This document shows positions 32,348 to 40,961 of a stretch of DNA of 64,000 bases, piece after piece. Numbering within the stretch: the first letter of the stretch is position 1; each line of letters begins with the position of its first letter. The stretch covers positions 142,473 through 206,472 of the forward strand of contig JAMOUX010000026.1 in assembly GCA_027067855.1 (NCBI GenBank). The letters run 5' to 3'. The position numbers were made by a program, and so were the translations under genes. The DNA comes from Candidatus Fermentibacteraceae bacterium (GTDB lineage Bacteria > Fermentibacterota > Fermentibacteria > Fermentibacterales > JCC-6). Below the pieces are notes generated by a model. It had not been told where the DNA came from. It was given only the letters and a program-made list of their open reading frames with translations, and searched no databases.

Positions 32348-33232
32348 CTACTCCAGCAATCCCAACTTTTTGAAGTTGTCGACGAATTCCTGGAGAAGGG
32401 AATCATCGGGATGTATGGAATGAGCCTTGGCGGCGAGTTTTGCGGCATCGACCAAGGTGTTTTCCTGAACAAGTTCCCTTATCCGCGCTATGTACTCCTC
32501 TGCCGGCGTGATTCCATCGGCGGCTTCGATATCCTCGCCCCGGAATTTTTCGACGGACTCTTCCAGGCGGTCGAGTAACCATTCGAGCCCCGGCACTCCG
32601 GGATACGTGTTGAAGGCTTCTCGAACCAGTACCACTGCCTTGGCCGGTTCTCCCGCATCCAGTTCATTTTCGGCGAGCTTTACAAGGCTGGCGGCTTTCA
32701 TCCTGGTATTGAGCAAGGCGATCTTCTCCTTCACCCTGGGATCTTCCGGGAAGAGCTTTTGTGCCTTTCTCAGGTGTACCATGGCGTTTTGATGATTGCC
32801 GTTGTCGAATTCCATGTCCGAGGCGTCGAAAAGCTTTTTGAGGGTCTTTCCGTCGTCACGTCGTTTTTCCCTGTTTTCGTAGGGCAGGACGTATTCTTCC
32901 TGTGCAGCTTCTGGTCCGGATTCCGGAGCTGGTTGTTCTTCCTGCGTGGTTTCCGACTCGGCGGCCCGGGATATTTCCTCTATCTTTTCGGCTTGTATCC
33001 CGGCATCGAAACCGGCCTTGACCTTTTTCCTTCCGATCACGCTGATGACCTGTACCAGCACTCCGCTGTTGTCGTCGAGGCTCACTGCCTTGCGCATTAG
33101 TTCCAGGGCTTCTTCCCTCTTGCCCTGGTAAATCTTTTTTTTCGCTTTCCGGACCAGGCTGGCGATGGCCTTGACATTCTTCTTCAAAGCGACCTCCAGT
33201 ATTTGCTTGTGTATTCTGTTGAATCCGTACAT
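32348..33232 (-). CDS. TPR-repeat protein, cytoplasmic
   Basis: 294 residues, no signal peptide. Several TPR-like helix pairs are visible, for example KKKIYQGKREEALELMRKAV (about 31-50), NGNHQNAMVHLRKAQKLFP and LDAGEPAKAVVLVREAFNTY. An acidic linker rich in Glu, Pro and Gln lies at about 88-112. Probably a protein-protein interaction scaffold; partner unknown. Transcribed alone from a promoter almost abutting the start codon (33245-33273). Confidence 0.8.
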   Translation of the reverse strand: MYGFNRIHKQILEVALKKNVKAIASLVRKAKKKIYQGKREEALELMRKAVSLDDNSGVLVQVISVIGRKKVKAGFDAGIQAEKIEEISRAAESETTQEEQPAPESGPEAAQEEYVLPYENREKRRDDGKTLKKLFDASDMEFDNGNHQNAMVHLRKAQKLFPEDPRVKEKIALLNTRMKAASLVKLAENELDAGEPAKAVVLVREAFNTYPGVPGLEWLLDRLEESVEKFRGEDIEAADGITPAEEYIARIRELVQENTLVDAAKLAAKAHSIHPDDSLLQEFVDNFKKLGLLE

Positions 33233-33244
33233 TTGGGACCCCGC

Positions 33245-33273
33245 AGTATATCCATAAATGTGTCCGGAGACAA
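33245..33273 (-). promoter_or_regulatory. promoter with near-leaderless start
   Basis: Minus-strand TTGTCT (33273-33268) and TATACT (33250-33245) are spaced by 17 bases, with 4/6 and 5/6 matches. Transcription would begin about 5-6 bases before the ATG at 33232, too close for a ribosome-binding site, and only GGGG is present upstream. Confidence 0.55.
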
Positions 33274-33328
33274 GATGGCCGGGAACTTTCCCATTGACGG
33301 AGTACCGGTTCCCCTGTAGTATAAGATT

Positions 33329-33384
33329 ACGTGGAGTGATTTGAGGCGTATTGCAACCACGTTAAAAAAAGTGCTAAAAAGCCG
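33329..33384 (+). ncRNA. SAM-II riboswitch
   Basis: The aptamer matches the SAM-II consensus closely. The P1 strands are ACGTGG (33329-33334) and CCACGT (33357-33362). The conserved TGATTTG and TTGCAA lie in the P1 loop, TTAAA follows P1, and GCTAAA lies at 33373-33378. The pseudoknot pairs GGC (33345-33347) with GCC (33381-33383), a compensated change from the CC/GG of the structurally solved marine SAM-II sequence. It sits 74 bases before metK, a standard SAM-II target, and would lower metK expression when S-adenosylmethionine is plentiful. Confidence 0.95.
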
Positions 33385-33398
33385 ATAGCCCGCCTCAG

Positions 33399-33422
33399 GC
33401 CGCCGGCAGGCGGCTTTTCTTT
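33399..33422 (+). terminator. intrinsic terminator in metK leader
   Basis: GCCGCC-GGCA-GGCGGC hairpin followed by TTTTCTTT, starting 15 bases after the SAM-II aptamer. TTGAGGCG (33341-33348), which contains the pseudoknot strand, is complementary to CGCCTCAG (33391-33398) directly before the hairpin. That offers a ligand-free alternative pairing, so control is probably transcriptional. Confidence 0.8.
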
Positions 33423-33457
33423 ATTCGGCCGGTTTTTTTCAGGAAGGTTAAGACATT

Positions 33458-34612
33458 ATGACGATGTTCACAAGCGAATCGGTATCGGAGGGTCACCCCG
33501 ACAAGATATGCGACCAGATATCGGACGCCGTGCTCGACGCCCACCTGAAACAGGACCCGGATGCACACGTGGCGTGCGAGACCCTGGTTACCACCAACTT
33601 CTGCCTCCTCGCGGGGGAAGTGAACAGCAAGGCGGAAGTGGACTATGTCCAGGTGGCGAAAGATACCATAGAGTCCATCGGCTATGACGTTCACGACCTG
33701 GGGTTCCACTTCAGGGAGAATACCTACAGAATAAAGATACATTCCCAGTCGCCGGACATAGACCACGGCGTGGTCGAAAACCGGGGAGCCGGAGATCAAG
33801 GACTGATGTTCGGATTCGCGTGCAACGAGACCGATGTGCTGATGCCGTACCCGATACAGCTGGCGCACCGGTTGCTCGAGAAGCTCAGGGAATCGCGAAA
33901 AGCCGGTGAGCTTCCTTGGGCCAGGCCCGACGCCAAGAGTCAGGTTACGGTGGAGTACGACGGTTACGTGCCGGTGGCGATAAACGAGATATTGCTCTCC
34001 GTTCATCATGCACCGGATGCCGACAGCGTTTTCATGATGGAGGAAATAAGGAAAAAGGTCGTGGAACCGGTAGTACGGGACTGCAGGCCGGTCCTGGAAT
34101 GGAACGGCGACTTTCTTTTCAATCCTTCCGGAAGATTCGCGATAGGAGGACCCCACGGTGACACCGGGCTCACCGGGAGAAAGATAATAGTCGATTCGTA
34201 CGGCGGAACCGGGAGGCATGGAGGCGGCGCCTTTTCCGGCAAGGACTGCACCAAGGTGGATCGTTCCGCGGCTTACATGGCCAGGCACATAGCGAAGAAC
34301 CTCGTGAAGGCCGGCGTAGCGGACAGGTGCGAGATTCAGCTCGCGTACGCCATCGGTCGGCCCGATCCGGTGTCCGTCATGGTGGAAACCTTTGGGACCG
34401 GTAAGGTGAAGGATGAAACCAGGATAGAACAGGTGATCCGGGCTCTTTTCCCTCTTAGCCCCTACCGTATAATAGAATACTTGGGCCTCAGGAACCCCAT
34501 TTTTTCGAAGACATCTTCATTCGGGCATTTCGGAAGGATTCCCGGGGATGATGGATCCTTCTCGTGGGAGAGGGTTCACAGGGCTGATGAGATAGCTTCC
34601 ATGCTCCTCTGA
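33458..34612 (+). CDS. metK: S-adenosylmethionine synthetase
   Basis: 384 residues, the normal bacterial length. Motifs are SEGHPDKICDQISDA near the N-terminus, GAGDQGLMFGFA (substrate loop), GGPHGDTGLTGRKII and GGGAFSGKDCTKVDRS. It makes SAM from methionine and ATP as a tetramer. ATG 33458 has AGGAAGG upstream. Its leader carries a SAM-II riboswitch and terminator, giving product feedback. The next genes follow closely (22 bases) and may be affected by the same switch. Confidence 0.99.
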   Translation: MTMFTSESVSEGHPDKICDQISDAVLDAHLKQDPDAHVACETLVTTNFCLLAGEVNSKAEVDYVQVAKDTIESIGYDVHDLGFHFRENTYRIKIHSQSPDIDHGVVENRGAGDQGLMFGFACNETDVLMPYPIQLAHRLLEKLRESRKAGELPWARPDAKSQVTVEYDGYVPVAINEILLSVHHAPDADSVFMMEEIRKKVVEPVVRDCRPVLEWNGDFLFNPSGRFAIGGPHGDTGLTGRKIIVDSYGGTGRHGGGAFSGKDCTKVDRSAAYMARHIAKNLVKAGVADRCEIQLAYAIGRPDPVSVMVETFGTGKVKDETRIEQVIRALFPLSPYRIIEYLGLRNPIFSKTSSFGHFGRIPGDDGSFSWERVHRADEIASMLL

Positions 34613-34633
34613 TCTTCGGGACGGGAGAACCGC

Positions 34634-35749
34634 TTGACGGCTTTGATTCTTGCGGCGGCCATCGTTTCGGCGAATTCGCTGGACAGCCTTGATGCATGTC
34701 TTCAGCGGATGCAGCGGGAGATATCGCAGATGGAAGAAGAGGAAGGCGCCCTGGAGACCATACTCGATGCGATTCACCAACACCTGGAGACTTCCCGCGA
34801 GTATTACAATCAACTGGCGCTGGAAGAGGCGGCCATTCTCCGCAAACTGGGGGAACTTTCCGGGGTCTTCACCAGGGAGGATTCCCTGCGGGGAAAACTT
34901 GTCGAGAGCCTTTCGTCGTACATCAGGTATCTATATTCCCATCGTAACCTGGGCGGACTGGGAAGTTTTTTCGCAAGAGGCGGTTTTCGAAGAATGATGC
35001 ACCGGCAGGCTTACGTTGATTACCTTGCGTCCAGGGCGGCGCACGAAGTATTCCTGCTGTCTCTCAGCAGGGATTCCCTGGCCAGGTACAGGGATTCCCT
35101 GGAGGTTCTCCTTCTGGATGTGAGGAATCTGAGGAAGCAGATGGAGGATATCCGTGAGGAAATCTACCTGGAAGAAGCCAAGCAGACCGAGATGCGCAAC
35201 ATGGTTACGGGACGGATAGAAGCGGCCAGGGAGTCACTCCGGGTGATGGAGGAGAGAAGAAGGGCCCGCTCACGTTTCGTAACGGAACTCATCGTCAGGT
35301 CGTCCCCGGCCTCTGCCTCCGGGTTGTTGCCCCAACCCGGCTCGGATGCCTATCTGGAAAGGAACAGGGGTTCCGTACGCTGGCCTGCGGAGGGGCGCTT
35401 GGTTCGCAATTTCGGGATAGAGAAGCAACCCGAATATGGCACCGAAATAAATGTGGAGGGTATAACGGTGGTCACCCAACCCGGCCGGGAGATCAGGGCT
35501 GTCGCTCCCGGGGTGGTGTTGTACGCCACCGACTACCTGAGTATGGGGAAAATGGTGGTGTTGGATCACCAGGACGGCTACTATACGTTTTACGGTCACC
35601 TGGGCCGGGTTTACGTGAGCATAGGCGACCGGGTGGATGACGGATCCCATCTTGGCCGGGTGGGTACCGTTCAGGGAGGGCAGCCCGGATACTACTTCGA
35701 GATAAGGAAAGGAAGCGAGCCTGTAAATCCGGGGCTCTACCTGGAGTGA
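34634..35749 (+). CDS. EnvC-like murein hydrolase activator (degenerate LytM domain)
   Basis: 371 residues from TTG 34634 with GGGAG upstream. A short hydrophobic signal (ALILAAAIVSANS) precedes a long coiled coil (about 15-230), then a LytM/M23 domain (about 255-371: GRLVRNFGIEKQPEYGTEINVEG, GKMVVLDHQDGYYTFYGHL, GYYFEIRKG). Zn ligands are mostly lost: the first His/Asp site reads YGTEIN and the final HxH reads YYFEI, while GHL remains. This is the EnvC/NlpD pattern of inactive LytM proteins that activate amidases at division. Periplasmic location expected. Confidence 0.9.
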   Translation: MTALILAAAIVSANSLDSLDACLQRMQREISQMEEEEGALETILDAIHQHLETSREYYNQLALEEAAILRKLGELSGVFTREDSLRGKLVESLSSYIRYLYSHRNLGGLGSFFARGGFRRMMHRQAYVDYLASRAAHEVFLLSLSRDSLARYRDSLEVLLLDVRNLRKQMEDIREEIYLEEAKQTEMRNMVTGRIEAARESLRVMEERRRARSRFVTELIVRSSPASASGLLPQPGSDAYLERNRGSVRWPAEGRLVRNFGIEKQPEYGTEINVEGITVVTQPGREIRAVAPGVVLYATDYLSMGKMVVLDHQDGYYTFYGHLGRVYVSIGDRVDDGSHLGRVGTVQGGQPGYYFEIRKGSEPVNPGLYLE

Positions 35750-35751
35750 AG

Positions 35752-36825
35752 ATGGGTGTGCTGAAGAAGGTCGGGGGACAGGAAAAGGCGGCGGAACTAC
35801 TGGGCAGGGCGTACTCTACGGGTAGGCTCGCCCATGCGTACCTGTTCGCGGGCCCCGGGGGAGTAGGCAGACTGACGGCGGCCCTGGAACTGGCTGCTTC
35901 GATTATGTGCGATGAGGCGGAGGACGGTTATTGCGGAACCTGCAGGAATTGTTCCAGGATTTTCAGTTTCGGCCATCCGGACGTCAGGTTGACGATTCCG
36001 GTGAAAGGCTCCACCGGACCGGCGGAACTATCGGCTCTTTTCGAGGCCAGGATACGTGACGGAGTGACTCCTCTCAGGTTGGACGGGAATACCAGGATAA
36101 CCATAGAACAGGTGAGGAATATCGGTGCCAGGCTCTCAGTAAAGGCATTCGAAAATCACGGCCACGTGGAGATAATCCTGGATGCCGATCGCATGGGTGT
36201 CGAAGCTGCCAATGCGCTTCTCAAGACACTGGAGGAACCGCCGGAAGAAACCCTGATGATCCTGGTGAGTTCCCGCTGGTCTTCCCTTCTGCCTACCATA
36301 AGGTCGAGGACCCATTTGGTCAGATTCAGGAGAGTCGACGATGACCTGGTGAAAAATATCCTTGTGGAACGGCTGGGTATGTCACCGGAAGATGCTTCCG
36401 CCGCCGCCATGATTTCCGACGGCAGGCCCGGACTGGCTCTGTTGAATGCCTCCAGGGGCGGTTACGGAGAAGTGGAATGTGATCACGTGGCCGTTATCGG
36501 GGACCTGGTGAAATGCGCATCGCCGTTCAGCGCATTATCGTTGGCCTCGAAGACCGCCTCGGTCCTGGGGAGGGAGGGGGGACTGGAATTATGCCGGATG
36601 GTGCAGGCGCTCTTGCACGACGTGAGAAGGCTGTCGGCCGGCCTCCGTCCGATAGCCCACTCTCCCGAAGGGATCGGGAAACTCGGGATAAGTGAAGACG
36701 CCTGTAGGGAAAGTATCGGGGTCTTCGCTCTGGCGGAAAAGATGCTGGCGGGTAACGGCAGACCCGAGATAGTGCTCGGCGCGGCGTTTACCGGAATGTG
36801 GAAAGTTGTTCATGAAAGCGGATAG
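35752..36825 (+). CDS. holB: DNA polymerase III delta-prime subunit
   Basis: 357 residues. AAA+ clamp-loader fold: VGGQEKAAELLGRA, AHAYLFAGPGGVGRLT, a Zn-binding CGTCRNC with nearby Cys, EIILDADRMGVEAANALLKTLEEPP (Walker B region and delta-prime signature) and LPTIRSR sensor-1. The Walker A Lys is replaced by Arg (GVGRLT), consistent with a non-hydrolysing delta-prime. ATG 35752 is chosen over GTG 35746 because GGAG lies 5 bases before it. Part of a long plus-strand run after metK. Confidence 0.93.
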   Translation: MGVLKKVGGQEKAAELLGRAYSTGRLAHAYLFAGPGGVGRLTAALELAASIMCDEAEDGYCGTCRNCSRIFSFGHPDVRLTIPVKGSTGPAELSALFEARIRDGVTPLRLDGNTRITIEQVRNIGARLSVKAFENHGHVEIILDADRMGVEAANALLKTLEEPPEETLMILVSSRWSSLLPTIRSRTHLVRFRRVDDDLVKNILVERLGMSPEDASAAAMISDGRPGLALLNASRGGYGEVECDHVAVIGDLVKCASPFSALSLASKTASVLGREGGLELCRMVQALLHDVRRLSAGLRPIAHSPEGIGKLGISEDACRESIGVFALAEKMLAGNGRPEIVLGAAFTGMWKVVHESG

Positions 36826-37738
36826 AGTCGGGAACGGTTCCGTAAACCATCATGAAGGTGAGAAGAACGGAGCGCTGGAATTATTAAGGTTGATTTTCAG
36901 CTCCAAAAGACTGGAGACTTACGTAAACCCGACGGATTGCCCCGTTTCTCTCGGGGAGATGGTGGTGGTGGCCGTGGACAGGGGCGAGGATCTTGGAATC
37001 GTGGTTGCGAAGTACGATCCCGAAGATCACGTTGCTTCGATAGACGGACATTTCATCAGGAAAGCGACGCCGGCGGATATCGCGAGGTATCATGACAACA
37101 GGGAGTTCGAGAAGAGGATTCTGAAATTCTGCGGCAAGAGGATACAAACCCGCGGCATGGATATGAAACTTACGGGTTGCGAGGTACAGCTGGACAGGAG
37201 AAAGATCAGGATATACTTCACCGCGGACAGCAGAAAGGATTTCAGGGGCCTCGTCAGGGACTTGGCCAGCAAGTTTCACGCCCGTATAGAGATGAGGCAG
37301 ATAGGCGTCAGAGATGATGCCAGGCAGAAAGATGGCGTGGGAATATGCGGGAGGAGGTTGTGTTGCGCGGCGTACCTGTCGCATTTCCGTACGATTACTC
37401 TCAAGACCGCCAGGGAGCAGAACCTGACTCCCAATCCTTCGAAGGTGTCCGGAGTGTGCGGAAGGCTCATGTGCTGCCTTAACTACGAGACCGAGTTCTA
37501 CCGCAAAGTATCCGGGCTGTATCCGCAGCCGGGAAGCAAGGTATTCATCGGCAAGAAGGAGTGGACGGTGAAGGAAGTGGACATATTTCATGAAACCGTT
37601 TCGCTTCGGGCGCCTAACGACGAAGAGACTGTCATGGACATAGGGAAATTCCATCGGAAAAGAAGATCGCCGGGGAAAGTCGGCTCCACCGGGAAAAGGG
37701 ACGGTGTTTCCCGCGGTTCTTCCAAGGATATGGAGTGA
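36812..37738 (+). CDS. PSP1/YaaT-family protein
   Basis: 308 residues. The PSP1 C-terminal domain has conserved Cys and Arg signatures GICGRRLCCAAYL, then GVCGRLMCCLNYE. An N-terminal SLGEMVVVAVDRGEDLGIV segment precedes KIRIYFTADSRKDFRGLVRDLA, all standard for the YaaT family. In Bacillus YaaT (RicT) joins the Fe-S RicAFT complex that modulates RNase Y and phosphorelay, and the gene is often next to holB and metG, exactly as here. ATG 36812 overlaps the holB end by 14 bases. The C-terminal 40 residues are basic and low-complexity. Confidence 0.93.
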   Translation: MKADRVGNGSVNHHEGEKNGALELLRLIFSSKRLETYVNPTDCPVSLGEMVVVAVDRGEDLGIVVAKYDPEDHVASIDGHFIRKATPADIARYHDNREFEKRILKFCGKRIQTRGMDMKLTGCEVQLDRRKIRIYFTADSRKDFRGLVRDLASKFHARIEMRQIGVRDDARQKDGVGICGRRLCCAAYLSHFRTITLKTAREQNLTPNPSKVSGVCGRLMCCLNYETEFYRKVSGLYPQPGSKVFIGKKEWTVKEVDIFHETVSLRAPNDEETVMDIGKFHRKRRSPGKVGSTGKRDGVSRGSSKDME

Positions 37739-37740
37739 GC

Positions 37741-39741
37741 ATGCCCAGATATCTGGTAACTAGCGCTTTACCTTACGCTAACGGTCCGGCTCATCTTGGC
37801 CATCTTGCCGGGGCTTACCTGCCGGCTGACATCTACGTAAGGTTTCTGAGAATGTGCGGCGAGGATGTGCTGTACATCAGCGGAAGTGACGAACACGGCG
37901 TGCCCATCACCATAAAGGCCGAACAACTGGGGATGACTCCCCGGGAGGTGGTGGACAAATACCACGAGGTCATAAAACGGGACTTCGAGGCTTTCGGAAT
38001 ATCATTCGACAATTTTTCCAGGACCGAACGCCCCGAGCATTACGGGTTTGCCCGGGAAGCCTTTCTCGATCTGCTGAAAAAGAACCACATCACCGAAAAG
38101 TCGATGAAGCAATTTCGCTGCGACGAGTGCGGACGTTTTCTTCCCGATCGTTACGTCAGGGGAACCTGTCCCCAATGCGGTTCTTCCAATGCGAGAGGAG
38201 ACCAGTGCGATGACTGCGGCGCCTGGCTCGACGCCCTGGAACTCGTGGATCCCGTGTGTTCCATTTGCGGTTCGACGCCGGTGCCCATGGAGACGACCCA
38301 CTGGTTTCTGCGTCTGGACTGTTTTCAGGAATGGCTGGAGGAATGGCTTTCCGGACATCCCGAGTGGAAAAACAATGTACTGAATTACTGCAGGGGATGG
38401 ATGGACAAGGGCCTCAGGGAGAGGGCTATAACCAGGGATCTGGACTGGGGGATTCCGGTGCCTGTCGAGGGTGCCGAGGGAAAGGTGCTCTACGTCTGGT
38501 TCGAAGCATTGCTGGGGTATATAAGCGGCACCATCGAATATTTCGAGAAGAAGGGGGATCCCGATGGATGGAAGAAGTACTGGAAGGATCCCGAAACAAG
38601 GCTCGTCCAGTTTATCGGCAAGGATAATATAGTTTTCCATGCCGTGATACAGCCTGCGATCCTTCACGGTCTGGGGGGATACGTTCAGCCGTGGAACATC
38701 CCGGCCAACGAGTACCTGAACATAAAGGGGGAAAAATTTTCCACCAGCAGGGGAACGGCCATCTGGTTGAAAGACTACCTGGCGCATTTTCCTCCCGATC
38801 CCATGAGATACGCCTTGGCTATAAACGCTCCTGAGAACCGTGACACGGACTTTTCCTGGGATGAGTTCAGGGCAAGGAACAACGAACTTGCCGATGTTTT
38901 CGGCAACTTCATAAACAGAACTATGAAGTTCGCTCACCATACCTTCGGAGGTGAGGTTCCGTCACCCGGTCCCGCCGGCGACGAAGAAAGACGCCTCATG
39001 GAAGCGATCGCCGCGACAAGAGACGAGATGGAGAAGCTCATGAGGGGTTTCAATCTGAAAGCGGCATGCCTGAAGGCTATGGATCTCGCCAGGGAGGGTA
39101 ACAGGTATTTCGACCGAAACCGCCCGTGGGAAACGGCTAAAAATAACGAACGAGCTTGTGCCACCACTATATACTACAGCCTTCAATTCGTGGATGCGCT
39201 GAGGATACTGTTTGCTCCCTTCGTTCCATTCTCCAGCGCGAAAATAGGCGACATGCTGGGTAAGCATGAACTGCTCTGGAAGAAGGCCGGCCTGGAGAAC
39301 CTGGAGCCCGGTCACGCCCTCGGCAGGCCGGAGATACTCCTGGACAAGCTGAAGAAGGGTTTCGAGAAGGTGATGTATGAGGCGCCGGAAACCGGAAAGG
39401 ATTCCGGAGATGCCGGGAAGGTTTCGTACGATTCCTTCATGAAGATGGAAATGAGAGTGGGACGCATCGTCGAAGTTCACGACGTGAAGGGGGCCGACAA
39501 GCTTTACCGTCTTCTGGTGGACATGGGAGGCCGTACCAGGCAGGTCGTGGCCGGCATGAAACCCTATTACACCCCGGAGGAGCTCCAGGGCAGGAAGGTG
39601 GTGGTACTGGTGAACCTTCAACCCGCGAGGATAAGGGGTGTGGAGAGTAACGGCATGATTCTGGCATCCGACGGCGGAAGTGACCGGGTAAGGCTTCTCC
39701 AGCCGGCGGAAGATGCCGCGCCCGGCGACAGGATACGCTGA
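37741..39741 (+). CDS. metG: methionyl-tRNA synthetase with C-terminal tRNA-binding domain
   Basis: 666 residues from ATG 37741 (GGAG upstream). Class I synthetase with HIGH-like HLGH in NGPAHLGHLAGAYL, a Zn knuckle with several CxxC (CDECGRF, CPQCGS, CDDCG, CSICGS) and KMSKS-like KFSTSRG. The C-terminal domain (residues 565-666: FMKMEMRVGRIVEVHDV...) is the Trbp111/EMAP-type tRNA-binding fold. It charges initiator and elongator tRNA-Met. Adjacent to the PSP1 gene in a conserved neighbourhood. Confidence 0.98.
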   Translation: MPRYLVTSALPYANGPAHLGHLAGAYLPADIYVRFLRMCGEDVLYISGSDEHGVPITIKAEQLGMTPREVVDKYHEVIKRDFEAFGISFDNFSRTERPEHYGFAREAFLDLLKKNHITEKSMKQFRCDECGRFLPDRYVRGTCPQCGSSNARGDQCDDCGAWLDALELVDPVCSICGSTPVPMETTHWFLRLDCFQEWLEEWLSGHPEWKNNVLNYCRGWMDKGLRERAITRDLDWGIPVPVEGAEGKVLYVWFEALLGYISGTIEYFEKKGDPDGWKKYWKDPETRLVQFIGKDNIVFHAVIQPAILHGLGGYVQPWNIPANEYLNIKGEKFSTSRGTAIWLKDYLAHFPPDPMRYALAINAPENRDTDFSWDEFRARNNELADVFGNFINRTMKFAHHTFGGEVPSPGPAGDEERRLMEAIAATRDEMEKLMRGFNLKAACLKAMDLAREGNRYFDRNRPWETAKNNERACATTIYYSLQFVDALRILFAPFVPFSSAKIGDMLGKHELLWKKAGLENLEPGHALGRPEILLDKLKKGFEKVMYEAPETGKDSGDAGKVSYDSFMKMEMRVGRIVEVHDVKGADKLYRLLVDMGGRTRQVVAGMKPYYTPEELQGRKVVVLVNLQPARIRGVESNGMILASDGGSDRVRLLQPAEDAAPGDRIR

Positions 39742-39761
39742 GTTTCCCCGGACGAGGGGTC

Positions 39762-40961
39762 ATGCGTATTCTGGACGCTAATGGTTCCTACTCTTCTTCG
39801 GGAGGTGGAATCAGGGTTTACCACCTGGAAAAACTCCGGTATTTCAATGGGAAACCGGGTCACCGGGCGGCCCTGGTTATTCCCGGTCCGGCGGAAACCC
39901 TGCCCGGAACGGTCGGCAGGGTATACGGGGTTCGTTCGGTTCCGCTGTTTTCTTCCGGGTACGGCATGATGGCGGCTCCGGGAGACTTGGAAGCGGCGGT
40001 TCTCGATTTCGTTCCCGACCTGGTGGAGATAGGCAGTCCTTACGTACTCCCCCATATGACCCGGCGCGTATTGACGGGAACCGGAATTCCCATGGTCGGT
40101 TTCTACCACGGTGATTTCCCGGGAAGCTACGTGGGACCGTACGCCCGCAAGATCTTTCCCCGGCGAATCGCTTCGTTTCTGGAGAGATTGGCCGAAAAAT
40201 ACGCCGGGTGGGTATATGGTGACATGACCGCCGTATTTGCGGCATCCAGGTTTGCCCTGGAAAAGTTGAGGAGCTACGGGGTGACGAGACTCTTCCACAC
40301 CCCGCTGGGAGTGGACACGGCGAGGTTTACGCCCGAAGCCCGTTCCCGGGCATTCAGGGACGCCCTCGGGGTTCCCGAAGAAGGAACGCTGGTTCTGTAC
40401 ATGGCCAGGTTTCACTGGGAGAAGGGTCTGGACATGCTCCTGAAGGCTTATCCCATGTTCAGGGATCCCGGTAGAATAGTTCTGGCGGTCGCCGGCAGGG
40501 GCCCCCATTACAGGTTGGTGAAACAATTTGCGGAACGTTACCCGGAGATCAGGTTGCTGGGTTTCATAGGGGACAGAGATGAAGTCGCCGGAGTAATGGC
40601 ATCGGCCGACGTTTTCCTGGCCCTCGGAAACTATGAAACTTTCGGCCTTGCCGCCCTGGAAGCCGTTTCCGCGGGGACGATACCGGTACTTTCCGGCGCA
40701 GGTGCTTCAAGGGAGTTGGCCTGTTCCCTGGGATTGCTGGATCCTTTCGAACCCGGTGATCCGGAAAGTCTGGCCCGTACCGTGAAGAGAGCCGTATTCC
40801 TCTCAAGGCAGGTTCCGGCGGAGGTATTGAGGGAATACGCTCTTGACGGACGTGATTGGCGGGATGTTTTCGAACGCATGGAAGGATTCTACCGGCGGAT
40901 AATGGAGGCTGCGGCTACCGGGGACGTTTCTTCCCTGGAACCGGAGGACGGGTGGTGGTAA
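39762..40961 (+). CDS. GT4-family glycosyltransferase
   Basis: 399 residues. GT-B fold: N-terminal GSYSSSGGGIRVYHLEKLR, then HTPLGVDTARFTP, LYMARFHWEKGLDMLL and the nucleotide-sugar motif ALGNYETFGLAALEAVSAGTIPV (E-x7-E). It transfers a sugar from an activated donor to an unidentified lipid, glycan or carotenoid-like acceptor. The stop overlaps the next, deacetylase-like gene, suggesting paired modification of the same product. Confidence 0.88.
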   Translation: MRILDANGSYSSSGGGIRVYHLEKLRYFNGKPGHRAALVIPGPAETLPGTVGRVYGVRSVPLFSSGYGMMAAPGDLEAAVLDFVPDLVEIGSPYVLPHMTRRVLTGTGIPMVGFYHGDFPGSYVGPYARKIFPRRIASFLERLAEKYAGWVYGDMTAVFAASRFALEKLRSYGVTRLFHTPLGVDTARFTPEARSRAFRDALGVPEEGTLVLYMARFHWEKGLDMLLKAYPMFRDPGRIVLAVAGRGPHYRLVKQFAERYPEIRLLGFIGDRDEVAGVMASADVFLALGNYETFGLAALEAVSAGTIPVLSGAGASRELACSLGLLDPFEPGDPESLARTVKRAVFLSRQVPAEVLREYALDGRDWRDVFERMEGFYRRIMEAAATGDVSSLEPEDGWW

